Shown: positions 36,801 through 49,600 of the stretch, in pieces
How positions within the stretch are numbered: position 1 is the stretch's first letter
Layout: each line of letters starts with the position of its first letter
Origin: Nomia melanderi
Taxonomy: Eukaryota; Arthropoda; Insecta; Hymenoptera; Halictidae
DNA: 64,000 bases
Reading direction: 5' to 3'
Assembly (NCBI RefSeq): GCF_051020985.1
Contig: NC_134999.1
Location: 20,155,660 to 20,219,659, forward strand
Translations under genes and position numbers: made by a program
Notes under the pieces: model-generated
Seen by the model: the letters and a program-made list of their open reading frames with translations, nothing else
Told to the model about the DNA's origin: nothing
Databases searched by the model: none

Positions 36801-38457
36801 GATTTGTGTCTATATCGTTTCTTTCTACATTATTTGTTTGTACATCATTCGCTTCCAGATCATTCACGTTTACATCATTTACTTCTAAATCAAACTGCCC
36901 TAAAATCAAACGATTCGTTCCTATATCATTCGTTTCTACACTATTTGTTTCTATATCATTCGTTTCCAGATCATTCGCGTCTAAATCATTTATTTCTAAA
37001 TCAAAGTCCCCTAAATTCACTGTATTCCTCTGCAGAGGCCGAAGCAATGGAGTACCCGTGCGTCGACGACAAGCAATGCCTGGCATTCCTACCGAATACC
37101 ACGTGCAAAAACGAGCGATGCAGCTGCATCGATGGTTCCCATTTCGCGGTGAACGCCTGCTACAAAACGATCGGTAAAACTATACTTCCGACCGATGTGT
37201 CTCCGCGAAATACGTTTCATCGTGATCCCTGCATATTTGTCCGACAATGTAAAAACCGAGTGTACGATTTCGATAGCATTAGGCGATCCCTGCACGCGAT
37301 CCGAGGAATGCGCCAACGTGGCCGGCGCCATTTGCACCGACAGAGACGTCTGCGACTGTTCCGCGGGAACTGTGATCAACTCCGCCGGAAGTACCTGTCT
37401 GCCGGTTGCTAAAGAGTTCTTGGCTGAGTGCGAGGAGGACAATCAGTGTATCGAAACGTTCTCCCAGAACGCTGCCTGCGTCGATCAGGTGTGCAGGTGT
37501 CGGGATCGGTATCATTTCGAACCCGAAATGAACAGATGCTTCGTGAATACAGGTAAATCGTTTAACCTGTTAACTGTGGAACTTAGTTTGAACAATTTCT
37601 CGTTTTGCATTTAATCAAATGAAAGAAGGAAGTGTGTATTCACTTATTTGTCAAACGCAAGACGAATGTGGAAAAATGAAGAATTCATTGTTGGAAGAAT
37701 CAGTACCATTTTAGGCTTTAAGATAACGTGTATACTCGTCAAACACAGTTAACTGGTTAAATATTTCTTTCTTTTTGAACGGTGTCGCATATTCTTGTGG
37801 ATTTTGTGGTAATACGAGTTATTTCACGGTATTTGAATGTTCAACTGGCAATGGTACTTTAGTAGACACTTAAAAGATTCTTTTCGAATAACCAGGAATC
37901 AGTGTACTCTAGTATTTAAGATCAGTGTATTCTCAGTTTTTCTGTGCAGAGAGATTCCAGAAATTCGAAAATGCTAGTTCGTAAAGAGTTAATAATGATG
38001 GCACTGGTATTGGCGATAATACTAATACCAAAGCTAACAGACATCAATCGATCAACAACCAATCGGCCGAAACTTGAGATTTACCGCAAAATCAACAATA
38101 GAAGCTACTATCATTGTAAATCCTACTATACAAAAGCAACAATGCTGTTGGTTCGCAGAGCTAGACGGCACCTGCGGCAACTCGTACGAGTGTTATCAGG
38201 CCAGCGAAGCGAACCGCACGTCGAAAGGGGTGCAATGCGTCAAGAACGTGTGCGTCTGCGCGAAAGATTTTTATCGCGAGGATGATGCGTGCATCGCTAA
38301 CGAAGGCAAGCCAAAGAAACCATCGTTCCATCGAGGTCCCGCCTCGATCTAGACGCCAACGCTGCTCATCCTTCGTTTATTTCCAGGTTCGCGCCGGCTG
38401 GGATCCCTTCTTCTCGCCGTTCCGCTCGCGGCCTTCGCGCTTTTCCACGGAATCTAG
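33813..38457 (+). CDS. EB-module, cysteine-rich, putatively GPI-anchored protein (gene A, 6 modules)
   Basis: Seven coding exons: 33813-33906, 35901-36059, 36145-36279, 37036-37173, 37283-37552, 38159-38305 and 38387-38457 (337 aa). Exon 1 is a signal peptide (FIFLLAAVLSIFRTAAAQ). Exons 2, 3, 4 and 6 each hold one six-cysteine EB module; exon 5 holds two (CTRSEEC and CEEDNQC). The last exon encodes a hydrophobic tail, SLLLAVPLAAFALFHGI, then the stop, as in a GPI-anchor signal. All introns are phase 1. The last intron has a GC donor (GAAG|GCAAGC, 38306-38386); it is accepted because splicing it restores the same tail type as genes B and C. Sequons such as NNS and NTT suggest a glycosylated extracellular protein. 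Exon-by-exon it matches gene B. Function is not known. Confidence 0.82.
33930..34320. repeat. ~120-bp tandem repeats in gene A intron 1
   Basis: Three copies of a unit with GTTTAGATGGACTTCATTTT, ATAGATTAATATAAT and ACTTCTGATCTCTG. The third is shorter. Confidence 0.8.
35051..35650. repeat. ~185-215-bp tandem repeats in gene A intron 1
   Basis: Three copies starting ACGCGAAGTATCTGTAATTT, through GAACCGCTTTCAATTA and CTACGCATCGCACGGTT, to GCAGGTTTTTGGGAAATT. Copy 2 lacks a ~30-bp internal piece. Short open frames on both strands are repeat artefacts. Confidence 0.85.
36513..36743. mobile_element. TTAA element, GCACTCCAGG group, reversed, in gene A intron 3
   Basis: Starts TTAACCCTTTGAACTCTG and ends CAACCTGGAGTGCTAAGGGTTAA-like at 36743. 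It is the reverse complement of the copy at 27598-27827, with TTAA at both edges. Confidence 0.85.
36785..37015. repeat. 15-bp minisatellite with a ~115-bp higher-order duplication, gene A intron 3
   Basis: Variants of TCATTCGTTTCCAGA repeat about every 15 bases, and the block is duplicated once between AAATCAAACGATT markers. Reverse-strand translation gives DLETNDIETN-like repeats, which is an artefact of the 15-bp period. The array ends about 20 bases before the exon 4 acceptor. Confidence 0.75.
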
Positions 38458-40608
38458 GCCCCGCCGCACCTCGACGGATCCGCGCGACGCACGTCGCCTT
38501 TACCCGCGATTCAGCGCGGAAAGAAAAAGAGGTCTCTCGCGAGGACGGCGTCGGATGTCGCCGGCTACGCGGCCACCGCGACGAGAAAACGCGTCGGGCG
38601 CATCGAAGCGTGCAGAGAACTTCCTCCGCAGGAGAGAAACGCTCCGCGGGCGCCATCGCGCGACATATTCCACCGTGATCGCGAATAACGCGTTCAAATG
38701 CCAAAGAATCGAATCTCGCGATCGACCAAACGATCTTTCTCTTGTTAACATTCGTCGATTCTCTTTCGGAAGATTTTCTCTATGAAACAGGAACTTCCTC
38801 TACAAATTTATCCACGCGAGGCAGAGTTTGAACATTTACAATCAATGCTTTTACTTTTCAAATATGTATCGGAATTCGTTGATTCGTACAATTTCGTACG
38901 ATTCGTTTCTTTTATGGTCACTGGATATTCAACATTCGTACGAAGCCGTAAGAGTTTGTTTTTTAGAAAGCTCAAGACTCAATGATTCGTATATGCAAAG
39001 CTATGTGAATTTTTCCTTTCAAAGTATTCGTGCGGTCGTCCTGAATATAGGACAGAGTTTGAACGTTTCAGTGCAAACAACGCTTTTCCTTTTCAAATAT
39101 GTATCCGAATTCGTTGATTCGTACAGTTCCGTACGATTCCTCTTCTTTTATGAAGCTCACCGGAGATTCAAGATTCGTACGAAGCCGTAAGAGTTTCTTT
39201 CGATGATTCGTATATGCGAAGCTACGTGTATTTTTCCTTTCAAAGTATTCGCGCGTTCGTCCGACGAATGTAGAATAGAGTTTGAACGTTGGAACAGCTT
39301 CAGCGGTCGCGTGGAAGGGTTAATCATCGTCTAGCGCGACAGGAGAACGATCACGCGAGAAATCCATGGAAACCGGAAACACTTTCGCGACGAACGTCCA
39401 GCCCACCGACGCGACGCAGCGAGGTGCCAAAGGTATCCGGCGTTATCGATACATCGCGCCCCACTTCCACGTTACACACCGGCGGAAATGTTGTTCCGCG
39501 AACGCGGATATTGCGAACAGTATTCCCCTCGATCGCGAACGCGAATCCAATCGAAGGGATACGAACGTTACTTGTTCATTTCGTTTTACGATCGCGGCGT
39601 TCCCTCCAGCAGGGAATCGATATCAGTTTCGTTTTAGCTAGGAGAACGTTCTTCGGAACAGTTTTTAGAGCATGATAGAGTATCGTAGTTTCTTTTGTAC
39701 CCGTTTCACTTCGTTCCGAACGAACCTTAAGACAAGTCTTCCTATTTTTTATAAGAACAGCGTCAATAAAGATCGGATTGCTGGCACGTGTTCTGTTATT
39801 TCCGAACTCCTCGACACTCTGATTGCAAAGTAAACATTCGTCGAAACTTCTGTGTACTCGAGACAGCCCTCTTCATTAAGCAGACACCGAAAAGTCAAGA
39901 TTCATCGTGATAATTGCTTCCTTATATCCCATACAAACTCCGTTCGATACGTAAGGAAACGAACGTTCAAGCCTATGAAAAACAGTATCACGAATTTCGA
40001 TGACGTCACACTCTTAATTCCAAGAATATTCATGAAATAATTATGAATAATTCATGAAATTTCTTAAAAATAAAATCAATCACAGAAGTAAACCGTATCC
40101 CAGCTCCCAGGAAACGATCATTCGACTCTTTCCAGAACGATCCCGAACATCGATCGAACCTCTCCTATCTCTCCAATCGACAGTGTCTCCGCGATCGATA
40201 AAAATAATGTAGAAACTACAAAAAGTAGTCCAGCAGGAGGTACGAAAGTTACTCGCAACGCCGCGGCGTGTCGATCGCGTCGATCGGCCGAATCGAAAGT
40301 ATGCGATGACACATCGGATCCTCGTTAGAGCCGCGGATTTCATTGCCGATCGTTATGCTTGAGACAATAAATGACTCGCGCGGTCCGCGGCATGACTTAT
40401 CAACGCCGTGTCCCGATTAGATAAAGCTGTTCCCCGGTACGTTGCCGTCGAACGTTTCCAGTCGCGAGAGGATCGCTCGCCGCGGACCGTGGCTCGTGAA
40501 GTTTCGCGGAGGCAGGATTTCGGCGAACGGCAGCGAGAGACGAAGGGAGAGGAAGAAGGAGAAGAAGAGCGCGAGGAGGCTGAATTACGGGTTCGAAAGG
40601 GCGCGGAT
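38458..40608. other. Spacer between genes A and B
   Basis: It must include the 3' end of gene A and the promoter of gene B. It contains a ~235-bp tandem duplication (38822-39290) and a decayed TTAA element fragment near 39810-39930. GC-rich open frames at 38282-38785 and 40353-40637 lack domains. Confidence 0.5.
38822..39290. repeat. ~235-bp tandem duplication
   Basis: Two copies share TTCAAATATGTATCGGAATT, CGTACGAAGCCGTAAGAGTTT, GATTCGTATATGC and TTTTTCCTTTCAAAGTATTCG in the same order. Confidence 0.75.
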
Positions 40609-43600
40609 ATGGCGGGCTTCGTGGATCGTCTCCCCACGGGAGGTGCTGCGCTGTCGATCGGCCTCTGCTTCTGGCTGGCCGCGCGGAGTGCAGTCGTCGC
40701 CGCGCACGGACAGCACGAACATCTGCTCCGTAGACGTGAGTGTGAACACGACCCAGTGGGATTCCCTTTCGTTCACCTCTTCCTGCCCTTTTACCCGCTC
40801 GCTCCTTCGTCCTCGCGGAAGGAAACTTCCGCTCGGGGAAATCGGAGAAGGCTGCGCGTATCGTTCGTTCTCGGTTCGGACCGTTCGAGTGCTAAGTGCC
40901 AGCCTGTCGGCTAAATTAGTTTATAAACTTGTCTTTGGATTCTTTCGTCCCCTTTCTGTTATTGTTGCCTTGGGAATTACATTGCGTACCGGATAATTAT
41001 TAGAAAATTAAATTGTGATTTTCAGTGATCGGCTCGTAGGAACAAATTTAATTTATTTAGATATTTGCTGATTGTTTTGTTCCCTTCCTGTTATTGTTGC
41101 CTTGGGAATTACATTGCGTACCGGATAATTATTAGAAAATTAAATTGTGATTTTCAGTGATCGGCTCGTAGGAACAAATTTAATTTATTTAGATATTTGC
41201 TGATTGTTTTGTTCCCTTTCTGTTATTGTTGCGTTGGGAATTACATTGCGTACCGGATAATTATAGGAAAATTAAATTGTGATTTTCAGTGATCGGCTCG
41301 TAGGAACAAATTTAGTTTATTTAGATATTTGCTGATTGTTTTGTTCCCTTTCTGTTATTGGTGGATTGGAAATTACATACCGGCTAATTATCGGAAAATT
41401 AAATTGTGATTTTCAGTGAGACTTATAACTATCTATAGAAAACTCAGGTATTTTTATGTAATATATTGTAAATGGAAAGTTAGTTCTAATCAAATTTGAT
41501 ATTTCCTTAAATGCTGTGGTAAATAGGAAGTTATATAGCTAGTCTTTGTGTAAAAACGAGATTTCTCGTTACCAGTACGCAATGTGTTAAACGAAGCGAT
41601 TGTAGTGTTTAGAATTATTTTGTGTAGAAACAGAAAGTGATTCGACGTGTTTGGCACTTTTTGACTTTGACACTCGGACGTACCGTGAAATGGTGCAGGA
41701 CTAGTTTTAAAGTTTCATTGGAAATTGCCCGAGTTTCGTTTGAGGTTAAGTCGATTTTTATAGTATCTGGTTAGTTTTTCTACCTTGGTTTTAGAATTAG
41801 TCATTTCACTGGTTAAAGTAGGTGCAGATGTGTAGACAGTGTCGGCACGTTTAGTGTTAAGCAGGTTTTCTTCAGGTTTCTTGGACGTTTTGGATACGTG
41901 ACTCTTATTTCCGGTTTCTTCGTGTATTCGCTGTAATTAAGTGAAACCATTTCAAACCAGTTTTAATTTGTGCGGTAGTTCTATTGTTAGTAGCTTTCGG
42001 GAGATTTTTCTGGTTCCGAACGGTGCTGACATGGTCGTTGATACTGTCGAGGTCACCGTGGGTTACGAAGTGCTCGTGTCTCTTTGACCTGTGCTTCTCT
42101 GAGGAATTAACTGTCGAGGAATCGTGTTAGAGAAGGAAACAAGGAAGTTTTAGTGTGTTAGACTTTGAAGGTAGAGCAGGAGCTAATCTAGTGTTCACCT
42201 TGCAACCCTTATCTTTGTACATTCTATCGAGTCAAGTCAATTACCTCAAGAAAACAGAGATTGAGAGAATTAATCTTCCTTCTGGAAGCATACTATATAA
42301 CTATAAAAGTATAAAAAGAAAGAAAGAAACTATAAAAAGATCTAGAAATAATGAACAAACGGGTAAATCCTGTAACAACCAAAAAGCACTATCCATTCCA
42401 TTCAAACTAATAAAACTCAGAAGACATCGAATCATCGACTCAACCACTGACTCATACGAAACATTCGTCATCCATTCACAATATCCAACATACAAATATA
42501 CAAATCACATTCGATTCAACCTCTTCAAAAGACTGCCAATTGCCATTAGCACCTAACTCACCTCATTAACCCCTTGACGTACTATTTACTTCCATCACTA
42601 AGCTCATGTACCATTTTACTATCGACAATTCGGAAGAAATGCAACAAAATTGTCCATCCCACTTCAAATGGAAGCTTCATTTGAAGATAATAAAATGATA
42701 ATAGCAAAATAGTTTGCTTTGATCCGTGAGTAACGAATAACATCGATTGTTGTCAACACTAGGTCTACGGGCATTTATTGTACAGTTTATTCTACTGTTC
42801 CTGGGAAGTTGATATCCGTTCATTTAGATTTTGTAAATTGTAGACGTAGAAATAGACAATCAGGATTCATATTCGTGTAATTGGATCAACGAAAATCGAT
42901 TGAAACATTCACCAAATAATGTTTCTAAAATTCAATCCGCGTCGAATTGACGCGTTCCGCAAACCTAGTGTTAAATTAGTCCAGAGATCTTCATCGTGAG
43001 TCTCACTCGTCATTGTACGGCAAGGGGTTAACACTTCCGTTCACGAATTCTCCACTCTACACTCAAACCATCACATACATCCGACATTCTAATTCATCCT
43101 CATCCTTCAAGTCTGAAAGGTTCATTCTGCCGTTCGTTGGCAGATCCAAATCGATCGTTCGCAACGACCGATCAAACGCGATTGTCCACGGACGAGCCGT
43201 TCGACAGCTCGATTTGCCGGCTGCCAGTTCGGTGATCTCCTAGAAAGACAATTTCACGGGTCGGGAGTAGCGCGAGTTAGCGAGAAACGATTGAAGCGGG
43301 AATGGTTGGGAAGCGGGCCCAGCTAGCCGGCTAGCGATCCTTTCTTCGCCGCGGCGCGGAGGGGGCCGGATCTACGCTGCTGGTTCTCACAGTTAGGTGA
43401 ATGTCGGGTTGGAACCGCGCGCATAATTAAAGAACAGGGGAGATCGTTCCCTCCCGCCGGCCGATATTTCGGTCTGACGCTCCGCTCGCGAGACGGGATT
43501 ACGGAACACGGCTCGGAACAATGCTAGGCTGTTGCGCGATATATCCCCGTCGGCCAGCGACACGCGATGTGGAAACAATACAGGCGACGTTTTGGCCCTT

Positions 43601-46600
43601 GCCGCTGGGACTACCGAGTTTCGACCGAACGGGGACTAGAGGGTTTAATAATTGTCTGAACTTGCGTGTTAGTTTCGATCGCAACGGTTGGAGGGAATTG
43701 GGATAGGAAAGTGTACCGGTTCTGAGGAGTATTTGTATTTCTTTCAGAACTGGAAAATGATTATTTTGGGACTGAGATTGTGTTGATTTTAGGTGTGCAA
43801 TGGACTAGGTTTCGAAGATAATTATTTGAACTTGTTAGCTTCGATCGAAACTGTTGGAGGGAATTGGGATAGGAAAGTGTACCGGTTCTGAGGAGTATTT
43901 GTATTTCTTTCAGAACTGGAAAATGATGTGGGACTGAGATCGTGTTGATTTTAGGTGTGCAATGGACTAGGTTTCGAAGATAATTATTTGAACTTGTTAG
44001 CTTCGATCGAAACTGTTGGAGGGAATTGGGATAGGAAAGTGTATCGGTTCTGAGGAGTATTTGTATTTCTTTCAGAACTGGAAAATGATTATTTTGGGAC
44101 TGAGATTGTGTTGATTTTAGGTGTGCAATGGTATGTATTGCTAGAGGGTTAGTCTTTCAACCCATTCGAGACGGCGATTTTTTTTCGAACACGGTCCCCA
44201 GGAGCGAAGGACATAAGGACATTATTATTATTGTACACACGGTGTGCAACCGGTCTTGCAGAAAATCAATTGCACACACGGTGTACAATTGGTTTCGAAT
44301 GGATTAAGGAGGATTGGTTTCAATTTTTTTAGATGTTACTAGAATTTGTTGGTAATATTGCTTTGGTAACTGTTGATTTTTTAATTGTATATGAAAGGTT
44401 GGAGATTTGTAAGAGAAAATGCGTATTATCGTTTGGGAACACCTTGCAGGAATGAAGCTATCGAATAGGTGTGGAAATACAAACATGAGCGCGGCAATCG
44501 GCGATAACAATGAGACGGAACGAATCGTAACGGTATTTGGGGCAGCCTGACGCTGGTTTCTTTTTGTATTTAAATTGAGCACGGGAGATTCCGCTGGGAA
44601 ACACGTGGCGCTTCTGTGCAGAGTTTTTATTTTATCGTTTTCCCGGTTTACCGGATTTTCTGAGAGAATGTTCGTTTCTGAAACTCATTTCCTTGCGAAT
44701 ATGTAGTGTCACGTAGTGTCAGCATGTCGCAGCTGTCCTTCTTGACAGTTTCTTCGGTCGATTCGAATGTACCGTGGTCGAAATTGCCATTGCCCGGTGA
44801 CTCACGAAGATAATTTCCGTTTTACGTTATTCGATACCGAGCGAAGTAGTCGTTATGAATTCGATGAGCGTTCGATCGATGACTCGACAAGTGTACCGTT
44901 CAGTTGAACAACCAAACGTTAATGTCATCAATTCGCTGCAAACAGATCTTCTTGGTTGTCCATGTGATTCACCGCCGTTCAACTTTCTCAGATTCGTGTT
45001 TCATAGTCATTGAAGGCTGACGTATTCATTGCTAGCCTACTCAGCGGTGACTAGCTCTTTCAGATTGATTGGAAATCATTATCATAAGACGTTTGATGTT
45101 GGAACAATGGCCATAGAGTTTATAATAAAATTTCCAAACCTCTGAACTTCCGAACTTTCAAACTATCAAAGTTTGAAACTTCCAACCTTTCAAACTATCA
45201 AAGTTTGAAACTTCCAAACTTTCAAACTATCAAAGTTTGAAACTTTGAAACTTTGAAACTATCAAATTTGGGAACTTTCAAACTTTCAAACTTTCAAGCT
45301 ATCGAATTTGTAAACTTTGAAACTATCAAATTTGGAAACTTTCAAACTTTCAAACTTTCAAATTTAGAAACTTTCAAACTTTTAAATTTTCAAACTTTGA
45401 AACTATCAAATTTTTAAATTTTCAAACTTTGAAGCTATCAAATTTGGAAACATTGAAACTTTGAAACTATCAAATTTTCAAACTTTCAAACTTTCAAACT
45501 ATCAAATTTTGAAGCTATCAGATTTGAAAACTTTCAAACTTTCAAGCTATCGAATTTGTAAACTTTGAAACTATCAAATTTGGAAACTTTCAAACTTTCA
45601 AACTTTCAAATTTAGAAACTTTCAAACTTTTAAATTTTCAAACTTTGAAACTATCAAATTTTTAAATTTTCAAACTTTGAAGCTATCAAATTTGGAAACT
45701 TTGAAACTTTGAAACTATCAAATTTTCAAACTTCCAAACTTTCAAGCTATCGAATTTGTAAACTTTGAAACTATCAAATTTGGAAACTTTCAAACTTTCA
45801 AACTTTCAAATTTAGAAACTTTCAAACTTTTAAATTTTCAAACTTTGAAACTATCAAATTTTTAAATTTTCAAACTTTGAAGCTATCAAATTTGGAAACT
45901 TTGAAACTTTGAAACTATCAAATTTTCAAACTTTCAAACTTTCAAGCTATCGAATTTGTAAACTTTGAAACTATCAAATTTGGAAACTTTCAAACTTTCA
46001 AACTTTCAAATTTAGAAACTTTCAAACTTTTAAATTTTCAAACTTTGAAACTATCAAATTTTTAAATTTTCAAACTTTGAAGCTATCAAATTTGGAAACT
46101 TTGAAACTTTGAAACTATCAAATTTTCAAACTTTCAAACTTTCAAACTATCAAATTTTGAAGCTTTGAAACTTTGAAACTTTGAAACTTTGAAAATTTGA
46201 AACTATAAAATTTGGAAACTTTGAAACTTCCAAATTTTCATCTCCAATTAAAGCCTGATTAATATGAGAAAACCGTGTTTAGTAAGCCAATTAACCAGGA
46301 AATAGGATAAAATAAGAAACCACTAATTGTAACACTGTGTGTCTCCGTCGCGGGACAACTAAATGCCGCGCGAAACCCTGAAGATTCTCGTGGCAGTGAA
46401 CGTGTTAATGTTACAGTCGCGAGTTAACAAGAGCGCGCGGTAATAATGGGAACGGGTTCGAAAGGACGAGACGAGTCGAGACGCCTAACAATGGCTTCTG
46501 TGTTCGTACGTGCCAGGCCTGTTACATAACAGGTCGAAACTATGGAAGCGGAGTAACGCTGAAGTCGGTGATCGATCGCTAACCTTCGCGTCTAGAGCGC

Positions 46601-49600
46601 CGGCGAACGGGTTCATAGGTTCCGCCGACGACCGGAAAAGGCTTCAGGCTCGGGTCGATTCCGGGAAGATCGAAATTGCGCATTGTTACGATATAATGTC
46701 TTTTCATTCTCGTAACGATCGTAATATCCATAATATTTCAATCTTCCGACGTGAAACAAGAGAAGGATATCTGATACCACCTTGAATCATTTATCTGTGA
46801 TTGAACGATCGTTAATAGAATTATCGGAAGGTCTTATTGAATAAATCAAATGACATCATAGATATATTCAGTCAATCTATCCTCAAAGTTACCACTTCAA
46901 CATCCCTTTAACATTCATTATACGTCTTATTTTCGAATTATTTTCTATTATTCTACTATTATATTATTCTCTGATTTCCTTAATTGTATTTTTCATACTG
47001 AAATTACTATCTCTTAATTTAATATATCGTGTCAACGGGTTTATAGAATAAAATCGAATCAAATGGAGGAGTGTACAACGTGTTCGATGTAATGGAATCG
47101 AGTTTTCGATATTCCCGGATTCGCGTGGCAGCAATTAACCGCAGGCGCGACGATCCACCCGTCTAATTACAGCTAAACGCGACCAAGGATCGCGCGCGTC
47201 GGATCGGTGATTTCACGCGCGCTAGTCACCGGTGACGCAACGGAATCTGTTACGCTCGCCGATGTCGCGGCCGTTGTAAAACGCTGCTCGCCGAACGGTT
47301 TAATTTGTTCGCTGGTTCGCGTACAAACGAGACAAATTGCACGTTATAATTGCGCGAACGTGCGCGCGCGCGTGCACGTCGGACTACCAACGAACACAGC
47401 GTCCTGATAATTATCGTTGATCGAGTAGTAAATTCGGCGGACGTTTATTCAGCGGCGTTTAACCCAGTTCTGTTGTCGATCGATAGACCTGCCGGCCCTC
47501 GTAACAATAGCAACCACTCGTTTTCGTGAAACGGCGCAACGTGCTCGTGTTATTTCGTTTCGTGCGCCGGCTACTGAAATCGCAATTGTTTTATGCTTCA
47601 ACGGAGAATTGCTGTAATTGATGGGAGATGGGATGGGTAACTGGGAAATGGTGAGTTTCGTATTTTCTGTACTTGAATGCTCGAATGTTTGGAAGTTCGG
47701 AAGTGTGGTACTTGGGAACTTTGAAACCTGGTAACTTGGACACTTGGGAACTTGGAAACTTTGAAACTTTGCACCTTGGTTACTTGGTTACTTGGAAACA
47801 TGGAAACTTTGAAACTTTGAAACCTGGTAACTTGGACACTTGGGAACTTGGAAACTTTGAAACTTTGCACCTTGGTTACTTGGTTACTTGGAAAAATGGA
47901 AACTTTGAAACTTTGAAACTTGATAACTTGGAGACTTGGAATCTTTGAAACTTTGAAACTTTGAAACTTTGAAACTTTGAAACTTTGCACCTTGGTTACT
48001 TGGTTACTTGGAAACATGGAAACTTTGAAACTTTGCACCTTGGTTACTTGGTTACTTGGTAACTTGATTACTTGGAAACATGGAAACATGGAAACTTTGA
48101 AACTTTGAAACCTGATAACTTGGAGACTTGGAATCTTTGAAACTTTGAAACTTTGAAACTTTGCACCTTGGTTACTTAGTTACTTGGTAACTTGATTACT
48201 TGGAAACTTGGAAACTTGGAAACTTTGAAATTTGCACCTTGGTTACTTGGTTACTTGATAATTTGATTACTTGGAATCTTGGAAATTTTGAAACTTTGAA
48301 ACTTTGCACTTTGGTTACTTGGTAACTTGGAAACTTGGAAACTTTGAAACTTTGCACCTTGATTACTTGGTAATTTGGAAATTTGGAAACTTTGAAACTT
48401 CGAAACTTCGAAACTTTGCAGCTTGGTTACTTGGTAACTTGATTACTTGGAATCTTGGAAATTTGGAAACTTTGAAACTTTGCACGTTGGTTACTTGGTA
48501 ACTTGGAAACTTGGAAACTTTGAAACTTTGCACCTTAATTACTTGGTAATTTGGAAATTTGGAAACTTTGAAAGTTTGAAACTTTGAAACTTCGAAACTT
48601 CGAAACTTCGAAACTTCGAAACTTCAAAACTTTGATACATCGAAGCTCTGAAAGAGATAAAGCTCAAACTTCCAAGCATCCAAAACCATTATCTCCAAAC
48701 CCCTAAAACCGTACAGCGTTCGCAATCAACAGTCCGAACCACTCGAAGCTCTATCCCCCCGGCAAAACCATCGAATAAAAGTGTAACGAACCGTCAAGCA
48801 TCTTCTCGAAGGCACGTTCCATTACAAAAACAGGGTGTGTTCGATTTCCACGAGTGTTTGTGAACACGGTTCGCAAACAGTGTCTCGGTGACGTGATGCG
48901 CGACAACGGACCTAGCCATCGCCGCGATTACATGCCCGGAACGGAGTTGCGTAACGCGCTCGTGAATCGCGGAAGATCGTGAAGAGACACGACGACCGGT
49001 GGCTGAGGATTCTGGGCTGGACGAGTCAGGACCGGCGGGAGGACGAGGGAACAAACGATCCTCGAGATCGGGAATGACGGCGTCTCCGCTCGAGCTGATG
49101 GAACGACCAGAAGAAGACGTTCCAGAGGCGGCGCGAGGATGACGCCGACCAGGACGGTGGCTGGCCTGTCGAGATTGCTGTTCCTCGTGCCTGTCACCGT
49201 CTGCGCGACCATTTCCTACGGGAACCAGGAACCACCGCGCTGCCAAGACCGAACGCCGCCCCCTCGTACGTATGGGACCCATGGCGTCAAACCTAGTATC
49301 CTAAATCTTCCGAATTAAACATTCATTTCTCAAGGATTCTTCTGTTGCTATGCACCAGTAATAAACTGAAACCTACCGATGCATTGAAATGTAACTTACT
49401 GCGAGGCAGATCATTATTTATAGATTCACGCTGCGAGTAATCCACTGGAACATGGATTCTAAAGTACAAGTTTACGTTGAGAGTAATTTCATTCTATATA
49501 TTGCAGGATAGATAATCCGATACATTCGTGAAAGTAATTGGAAGTATATATTTATATCGCAGAATTGGGTACGGTAATGATGTTTGTTTAGAATGTGCCT

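Noticed and set aside
36757..37086. Minus-strand frame with DLETN-type pentapeptide repeats
   Set aside because: It comes from a 15-bp minisatellite in gene A intron 3 and overlaps gene A exon 4 on the other strand.
36804..37412. 202-codon plus-strand open frame
   Set aside because: It crosses a minisatellite, exon 4 and exon 5 of gene A in a different frame; the cysteine-module frame with splice sites explains the region better.
38074..38352. Ending gene A at the stop at 38350-38352
   Set aside because: Possible as an intron-retained isoform, but the GC-AG junction restores the hydrophobic tail exon shared with genes B and C, so it was preferred for the main model.
47598..48089. 163-codon minus-strand open frame with FKVSKFQS repeats
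   Set aside because: It is the translation of the minisatellite at 47641-48655; the array continues well beyond the frame and changes phase.
48794..49282. 162-codon minus-strand open frame, Ser/Arg-rich
   Set aside because: GC-rich region open in several frames on both strands; no signal peptide, domain or splice context.
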